Source of the DNA: JAQVWU01 sp964628455
GTDB lineage: Bacteria; Bacillota; Clostridia; Oscillospirales; CAG-272
Direction of reading: 5' to 3'
DNA length: 12,617 nucleotides
Assembly (NCBI GenBank): GCA_964628455.1
Contig: CAZVPD010000113.1
Coordinates: 1 to 12,617, forward strand
Position numbers and translations under genes: made by a program. The notes below the pieces were generated by a model. The model searched no databases. It was not told the DNA's origin and worked only from the letters and a program-made list of their open reading frames with translations. Below are positions 6,535-12,617 of the stretch, piece by piece (within the stretch, counting starts at the first letter, position 1; every line of letters starts with the position of its first letter).

Positions 6535-7782
6535 ATGATAACCCAAAAAGCAACCGGTTTTGACCGGGATGAAATCGAAGCGATGGTTCGGAATTCTCTT
6601 TCCGGCAAAGGAAAACTCGGCCGGATTCTGCTGCTGCCGCCGGATTATACCCGCATGTACTCGGGTGCGGGGATGCTGACTGCCATGTATTACCGTATTC
6701 TTACGTCGGATGGAGCTGCGGTCGACGTTATGCCGGCTTTGGGAACGCACGCCCCGATGACACGTGCGGAAGCCGAAATCTTTTTTGAAGGATCGGTTCC
6801 GTTCGGGCAGATCATCGGTCATGACTGGCGCGGGGGCGTTGTAAAGCTGGGCGAAGTGCCGGCTGCGTTTGTTTCGGAAGTATCCGAAGGTCTGGTCTCC
6901 GAAAAAATCGACGTTGAAGTCAACCGCCTTCTCACGGACGGGAAATATGATCTGATCATTTCCCTGGGTCAGGTTGTTCCCCATGAGGTTGTGGGTATGG
7001 CAAATTACTCGAAGAATATATTCGTCGGATGCGGCGGCAGTTCGATGATCAGCAGTTCTCATATGCTCGGAGCTTTTTACGGTATGGAACGCATCATGGG
7101 TTTGGATTTTTCACCCGTACGCCGTGTTTTCGATTATGCGGAACAGCATTTTATCGCCGGCATGCCCCTTATGTATGTCCTGACCGTAACGACCAACCGG
7201 GGAGAAGATGTTTTTATACACGGATTGTGGTGCGGGCGCAGCCGCACAAATTTCGAGGAGGCGGTGGCGCTGAGCCGGCAAAAGAATCTTACGTTTGTCG
7301 AAAGACCGTTGAAAAAAGTGATCGTAAATCTTGATGAACGCGAATTCAAAAGCACCTGGCTGGGGAACAAGGCGATTTACAGGACGCGTATGGCGATTGC
7401 CGACGGCGGCGAACTGATCGTTCTTGCCCCGGGGATCCGTAAATTCGGCGAAGATGACGAAAATGACCGCCTTATACGAAAATACGGTTATGTCGGCCGC
7501 GCAAATGTGCTGAAACTTGTGGAGGAAAACGACGATTTGAAAAACAACCTGTCGGTAGCGGCCCATCTGATCCACGGCTCGTCTGACGGACGGTTTTCAG
7601 TGACATATGCCGCACGGCATCTGACAAAAGAGGAAGTGACCGGCGCGTCATTCGGTTATATGCCGCTGGATGAGGCAAAGAAACGCTGGAATACCGATAG
7701 GCTGACCGACGGCTTCAATATAGCCGGCGGAGAGGAAATTTTTTACATATCGAATCCTGCGCTCGGATTATGGTCGGTGTGA
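6535..7782 (+). CDS. LarA-family nickel-dependent hydroxyacid racemase/epimerase
   Basis: Protein of 415 residues, the length of LarA. The N-terminal domain has PPDYTR (35-40), GTHAPMT (70-76) and GHDW (95-98). The Ni-pincer-nucleotide site is intact: H150 in GQVVPHEV, K160 in NYSKN and H176 in SSSHML keep the spacing of H174, K184 and H200 of Lactiplantibacillus plantarum LarA (10 and 16 residues). LarA binds the covalent pincer cofactor through the lysine and interconverts alpha-hydroxyacid stereoisomers; homologues act on malate, phenyllactate, 2-hydroxyglutarate or D-gluconate. The segment after H150 reads VGMANYSKNIFVG instead of the GFSGGAK-type loop of lactate racemase, so lactate is not assumed. 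No larB/C/E cofactor genes are in the window. First gene of a five-gene operon that also encodes 6-phosphogluconate dehydrogenase, which suggests a sugar acid substrate (inference). Confidence 0.9.
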   Translation: MITQKATGFDRDEIEAMVRNSLSGKGKLGRILLLPPDYTRMYSGAGMLTAMYYRILTSDGAAVDVMPALGTHAPMTRAEAEIFFEGSVPFGQIIGHDWRGGVVKLGEVPAAFVSEVSEGLVSEKIDVEVNRLLTDGKYDLIISLGQVVPHEVVGMANYSKNIFVGCGGSSMISSSHMLGAFYGMERIMGLDFSPVRRVFDYAEQHFIAGMPLMYVLTVTTNRGEDVFIHGLWCGRSRTNFEEAVALSRQKNLTFVERPLKKVIVNLDEREFKSTWLGNKAIYRTRMAIADGGELIVLAPGIRKFGEDDENDRLIRKYGYVGRANVLKLVEENDDLKNNLSVAAHLIHGSSDGRFSVTYAARHLTKEEVTGASFGYMPLDEAKKRWNTDRLTDGFNIAGGEEIFYISNPALGLWSV

Positions 7783-7795
7783 TAAAATAAAAGAA

Positions 7796-7822
7796 TATGC
7801 GCCTTGCGCTTTTCGGCGTATA
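7796..7822 (+). other. Small stem-loop in the larA-pfp intergenic gap
   Basis: TATGCGCC (7796-7803) pairs with GGCGTATA (7815-7822) with one G-U pair, around an 11-nt loop. No U-run follows, so it is not a classic terminator; it may stabilise or process the mRNA between the first two genes of the operon. Only the pairing is seen. Confidence 0.45.
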
Positions 7823-7854
7823 AGGTGTAAATACAAACAGACCGGGAGCATACT

Positions 7855-9138
7855 ATGAAACGCAATGTTATCGTTTCTCAGTCGGGAGGACCGACGCCCG
7901 TTATAAACAATTCTCTTCGCGGTGTCATCGACATGTGCCGCAGCTATCAGGATATGGGGACGGTTTATGCGGGAAGACACGGCATCGAGGGTATTCTGGC
8001 GGAAGAACTGCTGGATCTGTCCGCACAGAGCGATGAGGAAATAGCGCTGCTGCGCACAACACCCGCGGCGGGTTCGGTCGGAAGCTGCCGCTATAAATTA
8101 AAACAGAATCTTACGGAGGATTTCGACCGTGTGATCGACGTCTTTCGCGCCCATAATATCGGCTATCTTTTTTATATCGGCGGCAATGATTCGATGGATA
8201 CGGCAAATAAAATCGCCGCTCTGGCCCGGGAACGCGGACTTGAACTGGTTGCGACCGGTGTGCCGAAGACGATTGACAATGACGTCGGAGACAGTGAATT
8301 CAGGCTGATAGACCATACTCCGGGATACGGGAGCGTCGCAAAATACTGGGCGACGGCCGTACAGAACGCAAACGAAGAAAATGCAGGGTCCTGCCCGTCT
8401 GATCCTGTTCTCGTTCTGCAGGCGATGGGCCGTAAAATCGGCTATATTCCGGCCGCGTCCCGGCTTGCCGACCCCCGCCGGGAAATGCCCCTGCTCATCT
8501 ACATGACCGAATCGTCACTCACCCTTCCCGCGATTGCGGAAGATATCAATGAAATGGTTGCAAGGCGCGGACGTGCCGTTGTCGTGGTCAGCGAAGGACT
8601 CGATGTCGGGGGTATAGGCGAACTCAAAGACAATTTCGGACACACGCAGTTCGGTTCATCTCAGATGACCGTTTCGCAGATCGTGGTCAATTATCTGAAC
8701 GAACACGGATTAAAGGCGCGCGGTTCCGCGAGGGGTCAGGTTTCCGGGACCGATCAGCGCTGCAATATCAATACGGCATCCGCTGTCGACCTTGATGAAG
8801 CATATATTCTGGGACAGAAAGCCGTTCAGCTTGCGGCCGAGGAAGGCGGAGGCTATATGTCTACCATTCTGCGTCAAAACACCCCTTTCTATTCGGTGCG
8901 CTATGACAAGGTGCCGCTCGGACTCGTCGCAAATTCGGAAAGGGCTTTCCCTTCCGGATGGCTGAATGCGGCCCGCAACGATGTTACCGACGAATTCATA
9001 AAATATGCCGCGCCGCTCATAGGCAATGACTGGGTGAGTGTGCCGCTTGAAAACGGAATTATGCGCTTTGCCCGCATGAAACCTTTGTTTGCGGAAAAAA
9101 AACTGCCCGCTTATGTTCCGCAGGGATACAGAAAATAA
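7855..9138 (+). CDS. pfp: PPi-dependent 6-phosphofructokinase-family protein
   Basis: Cytoplasmic sugar-phosphate kinase of the PfkA superfamily, 427 residues. Seen: GGPTPVINNSLRG (11-23, substrate/phosphate loop), YIGGNDSMDT (107-116) with D112 at the position where ATP enzymes have Gly, PKTIDND (137-143) with K138 in place of the Gly of ATP-type PGTIDND, and the MGR motif (191-193). D112 and K138 are the established markers of pyrophosphate use. The enzyme interconverts fructose-6-phosphate and fructose-1,6-bisphosphate with PPi; some PPi types also phosphorylate sedoheptulose-7-phosphate. Start supported by GGGAG 6 bases upstream. It lies 72 bp after the larA-like gene and 24 bp before the URO-D gene. 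Phosphoryl donor is well supported; acceptor is not fixed by sequence, and its place in a sugar acid operon makes an alternative substrate plausible. Confidence 0.92.
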   Translation: MKRNVIVSQSGGPTPVINNSLRGVIDMCRSYQDMGTVYAGRHGIEGILAEELLDLSAQSDEEIALLRTTPAAGSVGSCRYKLKQNLTEDFDRVIDVFRAHNIGYLFYIGGNDSMDTANKIAALARERGLELVATGVPKTIDNDVGDSEFRLIDHTPGYGSVAKYWATAVQNANEENAGSCPSDPVLVLQAMGRKIGYIPAASRLADPRREMPLLIYMTESSLTLPAIAEDINEMVARRGRAVVVVSEGLDVGGIGELKDNFGHTQFGSSQMTVSQIVVNYLNEHGLKARGSARGQVSGTDQRCNINTASAVDLDEAYILGQKAVQLAAEEGGGYMSTILRQNTPFYSVRYDKVPLGLVANSERAFPSGWLNAARNDVTDEFIKYAAPLIGNDWVSVPLENGIMRFARMKPLFAEKKLPAYVPQGYRK

Positions 9139-9162
9139 AGAATCCCCGGGAAGGATCATTTT

Positions 9163-10296
9163 ATGGATGAATTAAATTCGGTCATCGGTCATTTAATCGA
9201 GGTTCTTGCCTCCGGCCGCGACAGGTATGACAAAGCCTCCGGTCTGCAGTGCGATACGATACTGGGCTGTAAAACCGGCCGTCAGCCGCTTCTTTTGAGC
9301 ACGACACACCCGCTGCAGAAAGAAACGCCTGCCTTTAACACGAAACAGACTCATTACGACAGCGAAAAAATGCTGGTCTGTGAACTCCGGGGAGCCCTTT
9401 CCTCTTCTGCGGGCGGACGCGAATCCGTACCGTCCGTGCGCGCGAACATGGGCTGCGGGATCGTTGCGGCGCTTTTCGGCGTCATGCAGGAACTGTTTGA
9501 AGATAAAATGCCGTGGGTGCAGGTTCATATGACAAAAGAAAAAATCGCCGGAATGACGGAGGAGGACATCCGCATTACGCCGGAATTCAGGGCGGCACTT
9601 GATCATATGGATTATTTTGCAGACAGACTGCGCGGCAGCGGTATACGGGTGTATCCTTTGGATATACAGGGCGCTTTTGATACCGCGCATCTGGTCCTTG
9701 GGGATGATATTTTTTATGAAATGTATGACGATCCGCCTTTTGTGCATCACCTGCTTGATCTTTCGGCTGCCGCCGTCTGTCTTGCACAGGACGAATGCCT
9801 GAAGCGTATCAAAGGCTCGGATCATGAAGTTGCCCACTACAACTCACTCGTTCTCCCCCGTTCGACCGGAGCTATAAAACTGAGTGAAGATACATCGACG
9901 CTCTTGTCCAGGGATCAGATCCATGAATTCGTCGTTCCGTATATACGCAGGATTTTCGCCCATACCGGCGGCGGATATATACATTACTGCGGAATAAATC
10001 CGCATTTGTACGAAGCCGTGATCAATGAACCGGGAGTTGCCGCGATTAATTTCGGCAATCCCGAAAAACATGATATGGAAAAAGTACTGCGCGACTGTGC
10101 AGAGAGGGGTATTTTTTATTACGGTTCCGTTCCGAAAGCCGGTGATGAGGATACCTGCGATTATTTCAGGCGCCTGATAAAAGCGGCCGCCAGGGACGGC
10201 AGAATTTATCTGCTTTTGCAATACGGCTGCTCTCCCGGCGACATTGATCCGGTAAGTGAAAAATGGGACAGGACAGCGGCGGAATATTTATTTTAA
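9163..10296 (+). CDS. URO-D/MtaA-family protein with intact zinc triad
   Basis: Protein of 377 residues with the uroporphyrinogen decarboxylase TIM-barrel fold. The late part reads GGYIHYCGINPHLYEAVI (269-286), AINFGNPEKHDMEKVL (294-309) and LLQYGCSPGDI (351-361). H274, C276 and C356 form H-x-C-x(79)-C, the zinc-binding pattern of the corrinoid:CoM-type methyltransferases MtaA/MtbA; this pattern argues against haem synthesis, where it is absent. Such proteins move methyl groups to or from thiols or corrinoids, or act in demethylation pathways. No corrinoid protein or MtaB/MttB-like gene is in view, so the partner is unknown. A ribosome site GGAAGGA precedes the ATG. It sits 24 bp after pfp and 31 bp before the HAD gene, so it is almost surely co-transcribed. 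Family is secure; reaction is not. Confidence 0.87.
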   Translation: MDELNSVIGHLIEVLASGRDRYDKASGLQCDTILGCKTGRQPLLLSTTHPLQKETPAFNTKQTHYDSEKMLVCELRGALSSSAGGRESVPSVRANMGCGIVAALFGVMQELFEDKMPWVQVHMTKEKIAGMTEEDIRITPEFRAALDHMDYFADRLRGSGIRVYPLDIQGAFDTAHLVLGDDIFYEMYDDPPFVHHLLDLSAAAVCLAQDECLKRIKGSDHEVAHYNSLVLPRSTGAIKLSEDTSTLLSRDQIHEFVVPYIRRIFAHTGGGYIHYCGINPHLYEAVINEPGVAAINFGNPEKHDMEKVLRDCAERGIFYYGSVPKAGDEDTCDYFRRLIKAAARDGRIYLLLQYGCSPGDIDPVSEKWDRTAAEYLF

Positions 10297-10327
10297 AATA
10301 ATATAAAACGACCGAAAGGAAAATGAT

Positions 10328-11215
10328 ATGCCGAATATTTACGCAATACAGGAGATGAAGCGAAAGGCCGACTATCTCATATGCATCGATTCGGACGGAT
10401 GTGTGTTCGATACCATGGAAGTCAAACACAAAGAGTGCTTTATTCCCAATATTATTAATTACTGGAATCTGCAGCCTGTTTCAAAATTCGCGCGCGAGAC
10501 TGCCGAATACGTCAACCTTTATTCGAAATATCGCGGGATCAACCGTTTCCCCGCTCTTATCAAAGTTATGGATCTGCTTGAGGTTCGTCCCGAAGTCCGG
10601 AAACGCGGATTTTGCGCGCCGAATATCGATACCCTGCGGGTATGGGCCGAAACCGAAAAAAAACTCGGAAATCCGGCGCTTGAAAAATATGTCGAGGCAA
10701 ATCCCGGAGACAGTGTGATGGCGCAGACGCTTCGCTGGTCGGCTGCGGTAAATGAAAGCATTGCCGGTCTTGTCCGCGGCGTTCCCCCTTTTCCGTATGT
10801 GCGCGAATGTCTCGATAAAATGAAAAACAGGGCGGATGTCATCGTAGTGTCGCAGACTCCCTGCGAGGCGCTTGAGCGCGAATGGACGGAGCATGGGATC
10901 GACGGTTATGTCGGGGTTATTGCGGGACAGGAGATGGGTACGAAGGCACAGTGCATAGGATATGCCGCAGAGCACGGTTATGAAGCCGGAAAAGTGCTGA
11001 TGATAGGCGACGCCCCGGGTGATTATGATGCGGCAGTGAAAAATTCCGCTTTGTTTTATCCGATAAATCCCGGCAGCGAAGACGATTCATGGCAGCGGCT
11101 GCTTGATGAAGGCCTCGCGAAATTCTTTGACGGCACATACAAGGGTATATACGAACAAAAGCTGATTGCCGAATTCGACGGTTATCTGCCTTCCACGCCT
11201 TCATGGGAAAAATAA
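10328..11215 (+). CDS. HAD-superfamily hydrolase with a large helical cap
   Basis: Cytoplasmic phosphatase-like protein of 295 residues. The four HAD motifs are present: I, CIDSDGCVFDTM with nucleophile D21 and acid/base D23; II, VIVVSQTP with S175; III, K206 in MGTKAQ; IV, MIGDAPGDYDAA with D228 and D232. About 130 residues between motifs I and II form an unusually large helical C1-type cap, which in HAD enzymes sets substrate choice. Likely a sugar-phosphate or phospho-acid phosphatase. AAAGGA lies shortly before the ATG. It is 31 bp after the URO-D gene and 48 bp before gnd, within the same operon, so its substrate may be an intermediate or a toxic by-product of that pathway. The substrate cannot be named from sequence. 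Confidence 0.9.
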   Translation: MPNIYAIQEMKRKADYLICIDSDGCVFDTMEVKHKECFIPNIINYWNLQPVSKFARETAEYVNLYSKYRGINRFPALIKVMDLLEVRPEVRKRGFCAPNIDTLRVWAETEKKLGNPALEKYVEANPGDSVMAQTLRWSAAVNESIAGLVRGVPPFPYVRECLDKMKNRADVIVVSQTPCEALEREWTEHGIDGYVGVIAGQEMGTKAQCIGYAAEHGYEAGKVLMIGDAPGDYDAAVKNSALFYPINPGSEDDSWQRLLDEGLAKFFDGTYKGIYEQKLIAEFDGYLPSTPSWEK

Positions 11216-11251
11216 TGATACTTGAAAACCAAAAAATCAGAAAACTTGAAA

Positions 11252-11257
11252 AGAGGA
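11252..11257 (+). promoter_or_regulatory. Ribosome binding site deciding the gnd start
   Basis: AGAGGA directly precedes three consecutive in-frame ATG codons (11258, 11261, 11264). Only the third has normal spacing (6 bases), so it is preferred. Confidence 0.65.
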
Positions 11258-11263
11258 ATGATG

Positions 11264-12617
11264 ATGAAAAAATGTGATATAGGCCTTATAGGACTTGCGG
11301 TTATGGGTGAAAATCTTGTGATGAATATGGAATCAAAAGGATTTTCCGTCGCCGTATATAACCGCACGATTCAGAAAGTCACCGATTTTGTTGAGGGGCG
11401 CGCCAAAAATCATCGCATATATGGCGCTTATTCTCTTGAAGAGTTGGTTTCGATGCTCGAAAAGCCCCGCCGTGTCATGCTTATGGTGAAAGCCGGACAG
11501 CCGGTGGATGACTTTATCGAAAAGCTGCTGCCTCTGCTTGAAGAAGGGGATATTATTATTGACGGCGGAAATTCGCACTTTCCGGACACTATCCGCCGTA
11601 CGGCTTATGCCGAAAGCAAAGGACTCCTGTTCATCGGAACCGGTGTTTCCGGCGGGGAAGAGGGCGCGCTGCTGGGTCCGTCGATCATGCCGGGCGGTTC
11701 TCCTGCCGCCTGGCCGGCTGTCAAACCCATTCTGCAGGCTATCAGCGCCAAGGTTGAAGACGGTTCTCCCTGCTGTGACTGGGTCGGTGAAAACGGAGCG
11801 GGCCATTTTGTAAAAATGGTGCACAACGGTATCGAATACGGTGATATGCAGCTTATATGCGAGGCCTACCAGCTTATGCGCGATTATCTCGGTATGACGG
11901 CCGACGAGATGCAGCGTATTTTTGCCGGATGGAAGGAATCGGAACTCAACAGTTATCTGATCGATATCACGGCCGACATTCTGGCTTATAAAGATCAGGA
12001 CGGCAGGCCTGTCGTGGATAAAATACTCGATACGGCAGGGCAGAAGGGAACAGGCAAATGGACCGGCATAGCTGCGCTGGATGAAGGCGTTCCGCTGACT
12101 CTCATCGGAGAAGCGGTTTTTGCGCGCTGTCTGTCGGCAATGAAAGAGGAACGCGTGACCGCTTCGGACGTATTGGGAGGACAAACCGGCAAATTTACGG
12201 GCAGCGAAAGCGAAAAAGCGGATTTTATCGAAAATGTCCGATGCGCGCTGCTTGCATCCAAAATCATTTCGTATGCTCAGGGATATATACTGATGAGGTC
12301 GGCTGCAAAGACTTACGGCTGGAATCTGAATTACGGCGGGATCGCGCTCATGTGGCGCGGCGGATGCATTATACGGTCCGTATTTCTCGGCAGAATCAAA
12401 GAAGCCTTCGATGCGGACCCGTCACTGGCCAATCTGCTGCTCGACCGCTATTTTAAAGAGAAGATCACCTCGCTTGTTCCGGCATGGCGCAAGGTTGTCG
12501 CAGTTGCCGTCATGAGCGGCATACCTACTCCCGCATTCGCGTCAGCCCTGACTTATTATGACGGTTACCGCTGCGCATTCCTGCCTGCCAATCTCCTGCA
12601 GGCTCAGCGCGACTATT
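11264..12617 (+). CDS. gnd: 6-phosphogluconate dehydrogenase, decarboxylating (3' end beyond the window)
   Basis: Oxidises 6-phosphogluconate to ribulose-5-phosphate and CO2 with NAD(P). The visible 451 residues are nearly complete (family about 468-475). Rossmann part: GLIGLAVMGENL (7-18) and YNRT (32-35), where R34 suits the NADP 2'-phosphate. Substrate site: GGNSHFPDT (101-109), GTGVSGGEEGA (126-136, S129) and GAGHFVKMVHNGIEYGDMQ (178-196), with catalytic K184, N188 and E191 one residue off the classical K183/N187/E190 numbering. GQKGTGKWT lies at 259-267 and YDGYR at 432-436. The frame is cut just after QAQRDY, before the expected FGAHTY-type ending. Last visible gene of the operon, 48 bp after the HAD gene. 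No gluconate kinase is in view. Confidence 0.96.
   Translation, partial: MKKCDIGLIGLAVMGENLVMNMESKGFSVAVYNRTIQKVTDFVEGRAKNHRIYGAYSLEELVSMLEKPRRVMLMVKAGQPVDDFIEKLLPLLEEGDIIIDGGNSHFPDTIRRTAYAESKGLLFIGTGVSGGEEGALLGPSIMPGGSPAAWPAVKPILQAISAKVEDGSPCCDWVGENGAGHFVKMVHNGIEYGDMQLICEAYQLMRDYLGMTADEMQRIFAGWKESELNSYLIDITADILAYKDQDGRPVVDKILDTAGQKGTGKWTGIAALDEGVPLTLIGEAVFARCLSAMKEERVTASDVLGGQTGKFTGSESEKADFIENVRCALLASKIISYAQGYILMRSAAKTYGWNLNYGGIALMWRGGCIIRSVFLGRIKEAFDADPSLANLLLDRYFKEKITSLVPAWRKVVAVAVMSGIPTPAFASALTYYDGYRCAFLPANLLQAQRDY

Noticed and set aside
6535..7782. Naming the first operon gene larA, lactate racemase
   Set aside because: The cofactor residues match LarA, but the active-site loop differs and the context is not lactate metabolism, so no symbol was given.
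7796..7822. Terminator between the larA-like and pfp genes
   Set aside because: The stem has no following U-run and no new promoter is seen before pfp.
9163..10296. HemE (haem-pathway uroporphyrinogen decarboxylase)
   Set aside because: The zinc triad and operon context fit the MtaA-like branch, and no other haem gene is nearby.
11333..12184. Minus-strand open frame of 283 codons
   Set aside because: Antisense to the well-supported gnd gene and without any known domain.

Overview
The window looks like chromosomal DNA from an anaerobic, low-to-medium GC Bacillota (Clostridia-like) bacterium. The signs are strong AGGAGG-type ribosome binding sites, AT-rich intergenic regions with TATAAT -10 boxes at 17-bp spacing, a DUF2680-type secreted small protein, a PPi-type phosphofructokinase and a LarA-type nickel racemase homologue. 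The taxon is inferred from gene content only; no rRNA or other phylogenetic marker is present. No tRNA, rRNA, CRISPR array, insertion sequence or prophage gene was found.

Layout. (1) 1-1540, minus strand: a two-component system, an OmpR-family response regulator overlapping by 11 bp a sensor histidine kinase that runs off the left edge. (2) 1744-2223, plus strand: a small secreted DUF2680-like protein with a Gly/Arg/Cys-rich tail, divergent from the two-component genes. The shared intergenic region carries ACACAAA repeats at 11-bp period, the geometry expected for OmpR/PhoB-type regulators, so the system probably controls this gene. A bidirectional terminator follows at 2231-2282. (3) 2304-3875, minus: a cytoplasmic DUF4091 glycosidase-like protein with its own promoter. 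(4) 3936-4290: an unassigned stretch with GC-rich inverted repeats. (5) 4336-6339, minus: a hydantoinase/oxoprolinase (HyuA)-family ASKHA ATPase, without a HyuB partner. (6) 6535 to the right edge, plus: a tightly spaced five-gene operon, LarA-like racemase/epimerase, PPi-dependent phosphofructokinase, URO-D/MtaA-type zinc protein, HAD phosphatase and 6-phosphogluconate dehydrogenase (gnd, cut by the window edge).

How the genes may work together. The right-hand operon and the divergent hyuA gene look like a catabolic module. A hydroxyacid or sugar acid could be epimerised by the LarA homologue and, after phosphorylation, oxidatively decarboxylated by Gnd to ribulose-5-phosphate. The PPi-type kinase could feed glycolysis or make sedoheptulose-1,7-bisphosphate, and the HAD protein would remove or recycle a phosphate ester. 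The URO-D-family protein keeps an H-x-C...C zinc triad, suggesting methyl-transfer chemistry. hyuA and the DUF4091 gene share a TCTTGCAATT -35 block, so the sugar-cleaving protein may belong to the same regulon. The substrate is not revealed by the sequence; this pathway is inference. The combination is the most interesting part of the window.
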